17,492 nucleotides of DNA from Streptomyces fulvoviolaceus (lineage in GTDB: Bacteria; Actinomycetota; Actinomycetes; Streptomycetales; Streptomycetaceae), in the NCBI RefSeq assembly GCF_000718165.1, contig NZ_JOEY01000103.1, positions 1-17,492 of the forward strand. Direction: 5' to 3'. Made by a program: the position numbers and the translations under genes. Positions 1 through 8,496 of the stretch are shown here, piece by piece. The notes beneath the pieces are model-generated. The model did no database searches. It was not told the DNA's origin and was given only the letters and a program-made list of their open reading frames with translations. Within the stretch, counting starts at the first letter, position 1. Every line of letters starts with the position of its first letter.

Positions 1-1
1 G

Positions 2-840
2 ACCCAGCACGACGTCTGGGGCGACAACCCCGACAGCTGGATCTGCGCCGTCTACGCCGGCAAGGACACCCACGTCGAAACCCTCGACAACGGCTGGCGG
101 GTCACCGGCCGCTGGAGCTACGCCAGCGGATCCGCCCACTCCCAATGGGCCATCCTCGGCGTCCCCATGGCAGACGCCTCAGGCACCCCGGACATCGGCC
201 TGCTGCTCATCCCGACCAGCGAACTCACCGTCGAGGACACCTGGTTCGTCACCGGCATGCGCGGCACCTCCTCCAACACCCTCGTCGCCCAGGACGTCTT
301 CGTCCCCTCCCACCGCCGCCTCTCACTGCAAGGTGCCGGCAGGGGTGAGACGGCGACGCCGTTCCAGGGCGAGACGCTCTACAGGTCGTCGTTCAATCCG
401 GTGTCGGGTCTGTGTCTGGCGGCGCCGCAGGTGGGCCTCGCACAGGCGGCACTGGACCTGGTCATGGAGAAGGCACCCAAGCGGCCCGTCCCCTTCTCCC
501 CCTACCCCTCACAGGCACAGGCTCCCACCGTGCAGCTCGCCGTCGCCAAAGCAGCCTCCCTCGTCGACAGCGCAAAACTCCACCTCTACCGCGCCGCCGC
601 CGAAGTCGACGAGACCGCACACCAAGGGGGCACGCTGGACGCCGGCGCGCAGGCACGCAACGCCATGGACGGTCAGGCCGCGTCCCGCTACTCGCGTGAG
701 GCGATCCGGATCCTGATCTCCGCACACGGATCCGGAAGCTTCGCCGAGTCCAACCCCCTCCAGCGCATCTGGCGCGACTGCGAAGTTCCGACGGCTTCGC
801 CACCACGTCCTACGGCAAGGCCCTCCTCGGCGCGAGCTGA
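2..840 (+). pseudogene. Acyl-CoA dehydrogenase-fold flavin monooxygenase, 5' partial and 3' frameshifted
   Basis: The reading frame enters from the left edge, so the N-terminal part is missing. The visible protein has the middle beta domain and the C-terminal helical domain of the acyl-CoA dehydrogenase fold. Recognisable blocks are VTGRWSYASGSAHSQWA, TGMRGTSSNTLVAQDVFVP and the C-terminal SNPLQRIWRDCEV. This pattern fits the HsaA/DszC-like branch (reduced-flavin-dependent hydroxylases) better than true acyl-CoA dehydrogenases. After RDCEV (about 787) the frame breaks. The expected C-terminus (GFATTSYGKALLGAS, stop at 838-840) continues in another frame, and the conserved ASRH-like stretch is missing. 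Staying in the first frame adds about 50 Pro/Arg/Ser-rich residues up to a stop at 938-940, typical of out-of-frame GC-rich DNA. It may be a decayed gene or a sequencing error. Substrate unknown. Confidence 0.8.
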
Positions 841-946
841 GCGCTCCGCTGTCCCGGGGCACAGCTCGTCACGCCCTTCCCCCTGCCAACCACCTGTTAC
901 GAGGCGCCCGTCACGAACTGCACGACAGGAAGGGACATGAACTCCG

Positions 947-2221
947 TTGATAACAACAGGCACTGCCGCGGTGACGGACGTCGAGCGCTCGGTGCGCGTA
1001 CGCGATCACGTCAGGCTGATGGTCTTCATACTGATCGGCAACCTCGGCATCTACGCGTTCGCGGTCGCGGTCCCGGGTTATCTCCTGCCCGCCTCGGTGC
1101 AGGACATCGTGGGCACCGGAGCGACGACATCGGCGGCGAACCTCGCGCTCATCACCATGGTCGGTTCGTTCGCCGCCATGATCGCCCAGCCCGTCGCGGG
1201 GCTGGTGTCGGACCGTACACGCAGCCGTTTCGGGCGCCGGGCGCCGTATCTGCTCGGCGGGGCCCTGGTCGGTGGCGTGGCGATGATCGGGCTGGGCTCG
1301 GCCAACAGCATCCTGCTCCTGACGGTCTTCTGGACCGTCGTACAGATTTCCTACAGCTTCACGCAGGCCCCGCTCGCGGCGGTGCTGCCGGATCGCGTTC
1401 CCGAATCGATCCGGGGCACCTTCTCCACCTTCGCCGGCCTCGGCCTGAGCATCGGCGCGACCGGGGGCGCGGTCGTCGGAGCCGGATTCGTGTCGAACAC
1501 CGCTGCGGGCTACCTCACGTTCGGCGGCATCGTGCTCGTCGGCGTGGTCCTCTTCGTGGTGTTCAACCCCGATCGCTCCAGCAAGGGCGAGCCACGGGAG
1601 CCGTTCTCGTCGTCGACCCTGCTGAGGACCTTCTGGATCAACCCGGCCAGATATCCGGACTTCGCCTGGGCCTTCCTCGGCCGCATGCTGCTCTCCCTGG
1701 CCTACTTCATGGTGACCGGCTATCAGCTCTACATCCTTGAGCACTACATCCACGTCGGCTCCCTCGACGAAGCCGCGTCCGTGGCCGCGCGACTGAGCAT
1801 CGTGACCGTGATCGCCACTATCATCGGCGGGGCCGTGGCCGGTCCGATCTCCGACCGGATCAAGCGCCGTCGGCTGCCGGCCGTCGCCGCGGGGGTCATC
1901 TACACGCTGGGTCTGGCCGTGCCCCTCGTGATGCCCAACGTCACCGGCATGACGATCTACTCCTTTCTGTACGGCCTGGGATTCGGCTCGTACGCCTCCA
2001 CCGACATGGCACTGATGAGCGAGGTGCTCCCCTCGAAGGAGGAGCACGGCAGGGCCCTCGGCCTGCTCAACGTGGCCGTGGCCCTTCCGCAGGCGCTCGG
2101 GGCCGGCCTCGCCGGCCTCCTGGTGATCACGACGGGGAGCTACACCGTGCTGTTCCCGGTCGGCATCGTCATCGCGCTCGCCGGCTCCTTCGCGGTGATC
2201 CGCATCAAGTCCGTCCGCTGA
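947..2221 (+). CDS. MFS transporter, GPH/SLC45-like
   Basis: This is a 424-residue inner-membrane transporter with about 12 hydrophobic segments in two halves. The loop after the second or third helix (residues 85-105) reads GLVSDRTRSRFGRRAPYLLG. That motif is typical of MFS carriers related to glycoside-pentoside-hexuronide and SLC45 symporters. The second half repeats it weakly as GPISDRIKRRRLP. The start is uncertain. TTG at 947 and GTG at 971 are both in frame and both precede the first helix. The best ribosome site (AGGAAGGG, 927-934) is placed for an ATG at 937 that is in a different frame. The gene follows the broken monooxygenase by about 100 bases and precedes a Rid-family gene on the same strand. 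That suggests uptake or export of a small catabolic substrate, but the substrate cannot be read from the sequence. Confidence 0.88.
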   Translation: MITTGTAAVTDVERSVRVRDHVRLMVFILIGNLGIYAFAVAVPGYLLPASVQDIVGTGATTSAANLALITMVGSFAAMIAQPVAGLVSDRTRSRFGRRAPYLLGGALVGGVAMIGLGSANSILLLTVFWTVVQISYSFTQAPLAAVLPDRVPESIRGTFSTFAGLGLSIGATGGAVVGAGFVSNTAAGYLTFGGIVLVGVVLFVVFNPDRSSKGEPREPFSSSTLLRTFWINPARYPDFAWAFLGRMLLSLAYFMVTGYQLYILEHYIHVGSLDEAASVAARLSIVTVIATIIGGAVAGPISDRIKRRRLPAVAAGVIYTLGLAVPLVMPNVTGMTIYSFLYGLGFGSYASTDMALMSEVLPSKEEHGRALGLLNVAVALPQALGAGLAGLLVITTGSYTVLFPVGIVIALAGSFAVIRIKSVR

Positions 2222-2285
2222 GGGTCCGTCGCCTTCCTTTCCCGTGGCGGTTCCCATGAAAGCTCCCATGAAAGCAGCGAAGAAC

Positions 2286-2693
2286 ATGGCACACGAGATC
2301 ATCAATCCCGCTGGCCTGGCCAAGCCGTCCGGCTTCGCGCACGGTACGAAGGCCGGCGACACGCTGTACCTCGGCGGACAGACAGCGATGGACAGCGAAG
2401 GCAAGATCGTTCCCGGCGGCATCGTGGAGCAGTTCACCCAGGCGTTCTCCAACGTGCTCACGACCCTCACCGAGGCCGGCGGCACGCCGAGTGACCTCGT
2501 GTCGGTCACGATCTACCTCACCGATGTCCAGGACTACCAGCGCAACGGCCGCGAGATCGGCCGCATCTGGCGGGAGATGGCCGGAACGCACTACCCCGCG
2601 ATGGCCGGCATCGGGGTGACCGAACTCTGGCAGCCCGAGGCGGTGATCGAGATCCAGGGAATCGCCGTGCTCAACGGCGCCCGACAGCAGTAG
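2286..2693 (+). CDS. Rid-family protein (YjgF/YER057c/UK114 fold), without the catalytic Arg
   Basis: The 135-residue product has the Rid fold signatures KAGDTLYLGGQTAMDSEGKIV, QFTQAFSNVLTTLTEAGG, VSVTIYLTD and the C-terminal VIEIQGIAVL. Classical RidA hydrolyses reactive enamines and imines released by PLP enzymes, using a conserved Arg (Arg105 in E. coli). Aligning the last strand by eye, that position here falls in VTELWQPEAVIEI and there is no Arg. Canonical imine deaminase activity is therefore doubtful, as in the Rid4-Rid7 subfamilies. I chose ATG 2286 because it gives the normal family length. GTG 2244, ATG 2256 and ATG 2268 are upstream in frame, but none has a convincing ribosome site. 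The gap to the MFS gene is 64 bases, so the two may be co-transcribed. Confidence 0.9.
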   Translation: MAHEIINPAGLAKPSGFAHGTKAGDTLYLGGQTAMDSEGKIVPGGIVEQFTQAFSNVLTTLTEAGGTPSDLVSVTIYLTDVQDYQRNGREIGRIWREMAGTHYPAMAGIGVTELWQPEAVIEIQGIAVLNGARQQ

Positions 2694-2714
2694 GCGTTTC
2701 ACGATCAAGCGGTT

Positions 2715-2749
2715 GGCCGCGTCCGCATTTACGAGGAGGAAACGCGGCC
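2715..2749 (+). terminator. Inverted repeat after the Rid gene, possible terminator or leader hairpin
   Basis: GGCCGCGT (2715-2722) and ACGCGGCC (2742-2749) form a perfect 8-bp stem around a 19-base loop, 22 bases after the Rid stop. No T-run follows. The loop contains GAGGAGG, a strong Shine-Dalgarno-like sequence with no good start codon at the right distance. It may end the upstream transcript or be part of the amine oxidase leader. Only the stem itself is seen directly. Confidence 0.4.
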
Positions 2750-2780
2750 GGGGGTTGGTGTGTAACACCGGCGGAGGATT

Positions 2781-2804
2781 TTTTATCTACGACCGTAGAA
2801 AAAA
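2781..2804. promoter_or_regulatory. TetR-type operator palindrome upstream of the copper amine oxidase
   Basis: The core TCTACGACCGTAGA (2786-2799) is a perfect inverted repeat with 6-bp arms and a 2-base spacer. After one mismatched pair the symmetry continues with T and A runs on either side (2781-2784 and 2801-2804). CTACG..CGTAG cores of this size are common for TetR-family repressors. It sits 46 bases before the oxidase start codon, so binding there could block the promoter or early transcription. The BetI-like regulator at 6803 is the nearest candidate, but this link is inferred. Confidence 0.55.
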
Positions 2805-2849
2805 GATGCGGGCGTGCTCACAAGACGCACCGACCTCCGAGGGACCTCC

Positions 2850-4769
2850 ATGAACGCGCTCCCCCATCCGCTCGCCCCGCTGACCCCGGACGAGATCACC
2901 GCTTCCCGCTCGATCCTGGCCGACGCCGGACTGCTGACCGACTCCACCCGCTTCGTCTACCTCGGCCTGGAGGAACCGGCGAAGCACGCGCCCTCCGCCG
3001 GGCGGCGGGTCCGGGTGCTGCTGCACGACATGGCCGGGGCACCCGCCCGGGACCTCGTCGTGTCGCTGACGCGGCGGGCGATCGACTCCGACCACACGCT
3101 CAGCCCCGTGACCGATGGACAACTTCCGGTACTGGACGAGGAGTTCGGTCTCGTCGAGGAGATCCTGGCGACGGACGCCCGCTGGCTGGCGGCGCTGAAG
3201 AGCCGGGACCTGGACGTGGCACATGTGCGGGTGGCCCCGCTGTCGGCGGGTGTCTACGCCGACGAGTACCCGGAGGAGACCGGCCGCCGCATCCTGCGTG
3301 GACTCGCCTTCGTCCAGGAGCACGACAAGGACCATGCCTGGGCCCACCCGGTCGACGGTCTCGTCGCCTACGTCGATGTGCTGAACCGGACCGTCGACCG
3401 GGTCGTCGACCTCGGGCCGGTCCCGGTACCCACCGAGTCCGGGAACTTCGACGACCCGGCCGTCACCGGACCTCTTCGTACGACTCAGAAGCCCATCGAG
3501 ATCACCCAGCCGGAAGGCCCGAGCTTCACCCTCGACGGCAATCTGCTGCACTGGGAGAAGTGGTCGCTGCGGATCGGCTTCGACGCCCGCGAGGGCCTGG
3601 TCCTCCATCAACTCGCCTTCGCGGAGCGGTCGTTGATCCACCGCGCCTCCATCGCCGAGATGGTCGTCCCCTACGCCGACCCCTCCCCGGTCCGGTCCTG
3701 GCAGAACTACTTCGACACGGGCGAGTATCTGATCGGCCGCTACGCCAACGCCCTCCAGCTGGGCTGCGACTGCCTCGGCGACATCACCTATCTGGACGCC
3801 GTCATCGCCGACGAGTCCGGTGCCCCGCGCACCCTCACCAACGCGATCTGCCTGCACGAGGAGGACTACGGCATCCTCTGGAAGCACACCGACCTCTGGG
3901 CGGGCTCCACCGAGACCCGTCGCCAGCGGCGCATGGTGATCTCCTTCTTCACCACCGTCGGCAACTACGACTACGGCTTCTACTGGTACCTCTACCTCGA
4001 CGGCACCATCGAGTTCGAGGCCAAGGCCACCGGCGTCGTCTTCACCTCCGCGTACCCCGGCGGCGACTACCCGTACGCCACCGAGATCGCGCCCGGCCTC
4101 GGGGCGCCGTTCCACCAGCACCTGTTCTGCGCCCGCCTGGACATGGCCGTGGACGGTACCGACAACCGCGTCGAGGAGGTCGAGGCGGCCTCGGTGCCGA
4201 TGGGCCCGGACAACCCGCGCGGAAACGCCTTCCGGCTGCGGCGCACCCCGCTGACCAGCGAGGGCGGCGCGCAGCGCATGGCGGACGCGAGCGTCGACCG
4301 GGTCTGGCACATCTCCAACCCGGCATCGCTCAACCGCCTCGGCCGGCCGGTCGCCTACGCCCTGCACCCCGAGGGCAAGCCGGCACTGCTGGCCGACCCC
4401 GGATCCTCCGTCGCCGCCCGCGCCGCCTTCGCGACCAGGCACCTGTGGGTCACCCGCTACGACCCCGCCGAGCGCTATCCCGCCGGGGACTTCGTCAACC
4501 AGCACCCGGGCGGCGCCGGCCTGCCCGCGTACACGGCCGCCGACCGCGACCTCGACGGGGACGGGAACGGCCAGGACATCGTCGTCTGGCACACCTTCGG
4601 CCTCACCCACGCCCCACGGCCCGAGGACTGGCCGATCATGCCCGTCGACTACACCGGTTTCGCCCTCAAGCCGGTCGGCTTCTTCGACCGCAACCCCACC
4701 CTCGACGTGCCCGCGACGGCGGCCGGCCAGGACAACCACTGCTGTGCCCCGGAGGCCCACCATGGCTGA
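2850..4769 (+). CDS. Copper-containing primary amine oxidase (phenylethylamine oxidase type)
   Basis: The 639-residue enzyme oxidises a primary amine to an aldehyde, releasing ammonia and hydrogen peroxide. It resembles Arthrobacter globiformis phenylethylamine oxidase over long stretches recalled from memory (for example [19 protein letters not shown] and [11 protein letters not shown]). All key residues are present: the tyrosine that becomes the TPQ cofactor at Tyr373 in GNYDY, the catalytic base Asp289 in YFDTGEY, and copper ligands His422, His424 and His587. No signal peptide is visible, so it is probably cytoplasmic. ATG 2850 is preferred over GTG 2814 because GAGGGA (2839-2844) lies 5 bases upstream. 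The stop overlaps the permease start by 8 bases, so the two are translationally coupled. The C-terminus ends in a His/Cys-rich tail ([10 protein letters not shown]). Phenylethylamine or tyramine is the likely substrate, by homology. Confidence 0.97.
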   Translation: MNALPHPLAPLTPDEITASRSILADAGLLTDSTRFVYLGLEEPAKHAPSAGRRVRVLLHDMAGAPARDLVVSLTRRAIDSDHTLSPVTDGQLPVLDEEFGLVEEILATDARWLAALKSRDLDVAHVRVAPLSAGVYADEYPEETGRRILRGLAFVQEHDKDHAWAHPVDGLVAYVDVLNRTVDRVVDLGPVPVPTESGNFDDPAVTGPLRTTQKPIEITQPEGPSFTLDGNLLHWEKWSLRIGFDAREGLVLHQLAFAERSLIHRASIAEMVVPYADPSPVRSWQNYFDTGEYLIGRYANALQLGCDCLGDITYLDAVIADESGAPRTLTNAICLHEEDYGILWKHTDLWAGSTETRRQRRMVISFFTTVGNYDYGFYWYLYLDGTIEFEAKATGVVFTSAYPGGDYPYATEIAPGLGAPFHQHLFCARLDMAVDGTDNRVEEVEAASVPMGPDNPRGNAFRLRRTPLTSEGGAQRMADASVDRVWHISNPASLNRLGRPVAYALHPEGKPALLADPGSSVAARAAFATRHLWVTRYDPAERYPAGDFVNQHPGGAGLPAYTAADRDLDGDGNGQDIVVWHTFGLTHAPRPEDWPIMPVDYTGFALKPVGFFDRNPTLDVPATAAGQDNHCCAPEAHHG

Positions 4770-6192
4770 TCAGAAGACCGTCACCGGCGGCGCCACCACC
4801 GGCACACAACAGGAAGCCGAGCTGCGCGGCTCGATCGGCGTCGCGGGGATCGTCTTCCTCGTCGTCGCGGCGGCCGCTCCGCTCACCGCGATCGGCGGAG
4901 CACTGCCCGTCATGCTCGCCATCGGCAACGGTCCCGGAGTGCCGGCCGCGTATCTGCTCGTCGCCGTCGTCCTGCTGCTGTTCAGCGTCGGCTACGCGGC
5001 GATGAGCCGCCATGTGGTGGACACCGGCGCCTTCTACTCCTACGTCACCGCCGGACTCGGCAGGATCACCGGCACCGGCGCGGCAGGACTGGCCCTGCTG
5101 ACGTACACCGCCGTCCAGGCCGGGATCTACGGTCTCGCGGGCGTCACCGCCGACAGCCTTGTCGTCAAGTACGGCGGCCCGGACGTGCCCTGGTGGCTGT
5201 GGAGCGGCGTGCTCCTGGTGTGCGTCGGACTGCTCGGCTACCGCAACATCGACGTCGGCACCAAGGTCCTGTCGGTGCTGCTGGTCCTGGAGGTCGGCAT
5301 CGTCGCGGTCGTGGCAGTCGCGGTGCTGGTCAAGGGGGGTGCGCACGGGATCGATCTGACCTCCTTCACCCCGTCCGCGTTCGATACCGGCTCGCCCGGC
5401 ATCGGTGTGATGTTCGCCGTCGCGTCCTTCGTCGGCTTCGAGGCCACCGCCATCTACAGCGAAGAGGCCCGCGACCCCAAGCGTGCGGTCCCCAAGGCCA
5501 CGTACATCGCGGTGATCCTGATCGGCGTGTTCTACGCCCTGTCCAGCTGGACCGTCGTGCTCGGCGTGGGAACGGACCAGGTGCAGGCCGCCGCGGCCAA
5601 GGACACCTCGGGCCTGGTCTTCGCCGTCGCCGCGCAGTACGTGGGCGGCCCGGCCTCGGACGTGATGGAGATCCTGCTGCTGACCAGCCTGTTCGCCGCG
5701 CTGCTCGCCTTCCACAACACGATTTCCCGGTACCTGTTCTCGCTGGGCCGGCAGGGCAGCGCCCCCGCCGTCCTCGGGCGCAGCCATGCGCGGCACGGCT
5801 CCCCGCACGCCGGGTCGCTGGCGCAGACGGCCACGGCGCTCGTGGTGGTCGCGGCCTTCGTACTGGCGGGCGCCGACCCGGTGCTGGAGCTGTTCACCTG
5901 GATGAGCGGCCTCGCCACCCTCGGCGTCCTGCTGCTGATGATCCTGGTGGGCGTGGCCGTCGTGGTCTTCTTCGCCCGTACGGCAGCCGACTCCCGCCTG
6001 TGGCACACCCGGATCGCCCCGGGGCTCGGCATCCTCGGCCTGTGCGCGGTGACCTGGCTGGTCCTGGACAACTTCACCACCCTGATCGGCGGTTCGGCCG
6101 GGCTCGCGCGGCTCTTCGAGGGGGTCGCGGTGCTGTGCTTCGCCGCCGGGGCGCTGTCCGCCGTCCGCCGTACGTCGCGCCGTGACGGGTGA
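4762..6192 (+). CDS. APC-superfamily amino acid/amine permease
   Basis: This 476-residue membrane protein has about 12 hydrophobic segments. The first unwound-helix region reads [19 protein letters not shown], characteristic of amino acid-polyamine-organocation transporters. Other family-like blocks are [26 protein letters not shown] and [19 protein letters not shown] 4762 has an ideal ribosome site, GGAGG at 4751-4755 with a 6-base spacer, located inside the end of the amine oxidase gene. The 8-base overlap with the oxidase argues that it imports the oxidase substrate, probably an aromatic monoamine. Specificity cannot be proved from sequence alone. Confidence 0.93.
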   Translation: MADQKTVTGGATTGTQQEAELRGSIGVAGIVFLVVAAAAPLTAIGGALPVMLAIGNGPGVPAAYLLVAVVLLLFSVGYAAMSRHVVDTGAFYSYVTAGLGRITGTGAAGLALLTYTAVQAGIYGLAGVTADSLVVKYGGPDVPWWLWSGVLLVCVGLLGYRNIDVGTKVLSVLLVLEVGIVAVVAVAVLVKGGAHGIDLTSFTPSAFDTGSPGIGVMFAVASFVGFEATAIYSEEARDPKRAVPKATYIAVILIGVFYALSSWTVVLGVGTDQVQAAAAKDTSGLVFAVAAQYVGGPASDVMEILLLTSLFAALLAFHNTISRYLFSLGRQGSAPAVLGRSHARHGSPHAGSLAQTATALVVVAAFVLAGADPVLELFTWMSGLATLGVLLLMILVGVAVVVFFARTAADSRLWHTRIAPGLGILGLCAVTWLVLDNFTTLIGGSAGLARLFEGVAVLCFAAGALSAVRRTSRRDG

Positions 6193-6706
6193 CGTGCACC
6201 CGCTGCTGACGGTGGCCGGTCTGGCGGGGGCTGTCCTCTGCCTGGCCGGTCATCTGCCCGGCAGGCTCCGGCACTGGGGGCCGCACGCGGTGGCCCTGAG
6301 CGTCATGGCGTCGACCGCCCTCGGGACGGGTGGCGGGCGACTGCTGTGGGTCGGCGCCGCCGCCGTCGGGGTGGCCTGTGGGTGGCGGGCGTTCGCGGGC
6401 TGCGCGGCCCGGCGGTCCGCCGAGGTCATCGACCTCGCCGCGATGGCGGTTCTGACGGCGGCGGCTGCGCCCTCGGCGGTTGCTGCCCACGGGGCACATA
6501 CGCGGATGGCCGCGACCACCGGTGGACCATGGCTGTGCCTGTTCCTGCTCACCTGCTGGCTGATCGCCAGGACCGGCACCGTCGTCATCGCCCAGGCCTG
6601 GGCCCAACCGCCGGTTGCGGGGGGCGTACAGGGAAGCCGCGTGGTCATGCTCCGGGAGAGCGGAGGCCTGATCATGATCACGAGCATGGCGGCCATGTTC
6701 GCGTGA
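6182..6706 (+). CDS. Small polytopic membrane protein of unknown function
   Basis: This 174-residue protein starts at GTG 6182, overlapping the permease stop by 11 bases, with no separate ribosome site. It is therefore probably translated by coupling. It has four to five hydrophobic segments (around residues 7-23, 36-64, 82-100, 115-135 and 155-174) and scattered His and Met residues. The pattern faintly recalls actinobacterial DUF5134-type membrane proteins, but I do not recognise it with confidence. Its position as third gene of the amine oxidase-permease unit suggests a helper role, perhaps in metal handling or transport. That is a guess from context. Confidence 0.65.
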   Translation: MTGDVHPLLTVAGLAGAVLCLAGHLPGRLRHWGPHAVALSVMASTALGTGGGRLLWVGAAAVGVACGWRAFAGCAARRSAEVIDLAAMAVLTAAAAPSAVAAHGAHTRMAATTGGPWLCLFLLTCWLIARTGTVVIAQAWAQPPVAGGVQGSRVVMLRESGGLIMITSMAAMFA

Positions 6707-6720
6707 CCTTCGGAATGACG

Positions 6721-6749
6721 TTCGGGTGGCCCGCGGCCTGGGCTAATGT
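6721..6749 (+). promoter_or_regulatory. Possible promoter of the BetI-like TetR gene
   Basis: TTCGGG (6721-6726) and TAATGT (6744-6749) are separated by exactly 17 bases, roughly matching -35 and -10 boxes. A transcript from here would have about a 47-base leader before ATG 6803, which argues against the longer GTG 6746 start. The -35 match is poor, so this is tentative. Confidence 0.35.
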
Positions 6750-6768
6750 CGGGCTGGGCCAGGACATT
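6745..6768. promoter_or_regulatory. Inverted repeat overlapping the possible TetR promoter
   Basis: AATGTC (6745-6750) and GACATT (6763-6768) are perfect 6-bp arms with a 12-base spacer that itself holds CTGGGCCAG. The left arm overlaps the possible -10 box. That is a typical placement for an autorepressor site. It does not match the TCTACG palindrome before the amine oxidase. Confidence 0.4.
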
Positions 6769-6802
6769 CGGTTCCAGCGGCCGGCAGGGAGGCAAACCGG
6801 GC

Positions 6803-7390
6803 ATGCCGAAGATCGTCGACCACGAGGCGCGTCGCCGGCAGATCGTCGGGGCCGTGTGGGCGCTGATCGCACGCCGTGGGCTGGACGCCGTCACCATGCG
6901 GGAGCTGGCCGCCGAGGCGGGTTACACCAACGGGGCCCTCGCACCGTACTTCCGGAACAAGGACGAGATCCTTCAGGCCGCGTTCCAACGTGCCTTCGAC
7001 AGCACCAACATCCGCGCAGAGAAGGCCATCGGGGACGCCACGGGACTGACCGCCCTGTGCCGCCTCTGCTACGAGATCATGCCGCTCGACGAGGAACGGC
7101 TCCTGGAGGCACGGGTCGTGATCGCCTTCTGGGGCCGCGCGCTGCACGACGAGCGGATGGCCGCCGTGTACGAAGGGGTCATCGATCTGTGGGGGCAGCG
7201 GATGCGGACCTACCTCGACCAGGCCCGGGCGGAGGGTGACGTCACCACCTCCACTCCCGACGAAGTCACCGTCGACACCCTGCTGGCCGCGCTCACGGGC
7301 TTCCAGATCAACGCGCTGCTCGCCCCGCACGCCACGTCCCCCGAACGCCAGGAAACGGTCCTGCGGGAACTTCTCTCCGCCCTCGCCTGA
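6803..7390 (+). CDS. TetR/AcrR-family regulator, BetI-like
   Basis: The 195-residue protein has an N-terminal TetR helix-turn-helix (about residues 32-54, TMRELAAEAGYTNGALAPYF followed by RNKDEIL). A helical C-terminal ligand domain follows, whose spacing resembles BetI-type repressors. ATG 6803 is preached best by the start MPKIVDHEARRRQI, where TetR proteins normally begin, and GGGAGG lies at 6787-6792, a little far. It follows the amine oxidase, permease and membrane protein genes on the same strand with a 96-base gap holding its own possible promoter. Control of the amine-use genes, and of itself, is the natural inference. The inducer might be the amine or its aldehyde. Confidence 0.92.
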   Translation: MPKIVDHEARRRQIVGAVWALIARRGLDAVTMRELAAEAGYTNGALAPYFRNKDEILQAAFQRAFDSTNIRAEKAIGDATGLTALCRLCYEIMPLDEERLLEARVVIAFWGRALHDERMAAVYEGVIDLWGQRMRTYLDQARAEGDVTTSTPDEVTVDTLLAALTGFQINALLAPHATSPERQETVLRELLSALA

Positions 7391-7410
7391 CGCCCTACCG
7401 CGGGCGAGGG
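7380..7410. terminator. Stem-loop between convergent genes
   Basis: CCCTCGCC (7380-7387) and GGCGAGGG (7403-7410) form a perfect 8-bp stem with a 15-base loop that contains the TetR stop codon. It lies between the TetR gene and the convergent MDR gene. There is no T-run, which is common among high-GC actinobacterial terminators. Function inferred. Confidence 0.45.
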
Positions 7411-7447
7411 ATCTGGGGGGTCCTGTTCGTGGGGGGCGTGCCTTTCG

Positions 7448-8455
7448 TTACGAGGCGACGGTGACCACCGTCCGTCCGAGCTGCTGCTCCGACTGGATGT
7501 AGGCAAAGGCATCGACGACCTGGTCGAGCTGGAAGGTCTTCGCCACGCGCGGCGTGAACCGGCCGTCGGCGAGGCGCTCCAGCACATGGGCGGTCGCGTG
7601 TTCGCGCACCTTCGGGTCGCTCAGGATTTCACCGACCGTGTACCCGCGGATCGTGAGGCTCTTGCCGATCACGAAGTCCTGCGGGAACAGCCCCGGGCCT
7701 CCCGCGAGGATGCCGTACTCGATGATGATGCCGCCCGGCGACGCGGCTGCGGCAAGCTCCTGGACGAAGTCGCCGCCGATCGGATCGAAGGTCACGCGGA
7801 CGCCCCGCCCGGAGGTGATCTCGGCGATGCGGGTGGCGTAGTCCTCGTCCTGCGTCACGATGACGTCGGCGGCACCGAGAGCACGCAGCTGGTCCGCCTT
7901 GGCGGCGGTGCGGGTGACCGCGATGGGGGTCGCGCCGGCGTCCCTGACGATCTGGATCGCCGCGAGGCCCACGGCGGAGGACGCGGCCGGGATGGAGACG
8001 AAGTCCCCGCTGCCGATGCCCCCCACGGTGACCACGCCGTACGCGGTGAGATAGGGCACCCAGAGGGCTGCGGCCTCAGCCGGCGTCAGAGTCGCCGGAT
8101 ACTCGCACAGCAGGTCGGCGGGGACGATCCCCTCTTCTCCGAGAGATCCGTAAAGGCTCTCGTCGAAGGGGCCGATGGGAGCGACGCGCTTGCCGATCCA
8201 GGACGGGTCGACGCCCTCGCCGACCGCGTCCACCACGCCGGCGACCTCGTACCCGAGTCGCGACGGCAGCTCGGGCTGGACGAAACCGGTCCCCTCGAAC
8301 TGGTGGCCGCTCATGAACATGAACTGATCGCGGCTCAGTCCGGCCGCCTCGACGCGCAGGCGCGCCTCACCGGGCCCGGGCTGCCTGGACGGCAACTCGT
8401 CGACCTTGAGGTTCTCGGGTCCGCCGAAGGCATGGAGTCGGACGATGCGGGGCAT
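7448..8455 (-). CDS. MDR-superfamily oxidoreductase, zinc-free quinone reductase-like
   Basis: This 335-residue protein has the medium-chain dehydrogenase/reductase layout. A GroES-like N-terminal half contains RLGYEVAGVVDAVGEGV. A Rossmann domain follows, with the cofactor loop IPAASSAVGLAAIQIVRDAG at about residues 154-173. The Cys/His zinc ligands of alcohol dehydrogenases are not evident, so it is closer to NADPH:quinone oxidoreductases. The ATG at 8455 has AAAGGA about 7 bases upstream on its strand. It lies 41 bases after the aldo/keto reductase gene and is probably in the same transcript. The real substrate is unknown; reactive carbonyls or quinones are plausible. Confidence 0.92.
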   Translation of the reverse strand: MPRIVRLHAFGGPENLKVDELPSRQPGPGEARLRVEAAGLSRDQFMFMSGHQFEGTGFVQPELPSRLGYEVAGVVDAVGEGVDPSWIGKRVAPIGPFDESLYGSLGEEGIVPADLLCEYPATLTPAEAAALWVPYLTAYGVVTVGGIGSGDFVSIPAASSAVGLAAIQIVRDAGATPIAVTRTAAKADQLRALGAADVIVTQDEDYATRIAEITSGRGVRVTFDPIGGDFVQELAAAASPGGIIIEYGILAGGPGLFPQDFVIGKSLTIRGYTVGEILSDPKVREHATAHVLERLADGRFTPRVAKTFQLDQVVDAFAYIQSEQQLGRTVVTVAS

Positions 8456-8496
8456 GGGTGGGTCCTTTCGTTTCGCTGTCTCTTATGGCGGTCGGG

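Noticed and set aside
911..2509. Long open frame on the minus strand opposite the MFS and Rid genes
   Set aside because: It is rich in His, Asp, Gly and Arg with no family pattern, and it overlaps two clear genes. It is a GC-rich antisense shadow.
2806..2853. 15-codon leader peptide overlapping the amine oxidase start
   Set aside because: No good ribosome site and no regulatory codon run. Kept only as part of the leader finding.
2787..4763. 658-codon minus-strand frame opposite the amine oxidase
   Set aside because: The oxidase on the other strand has all catalytic residues, while this frame has only Val/Gly/Asp-rich composition.
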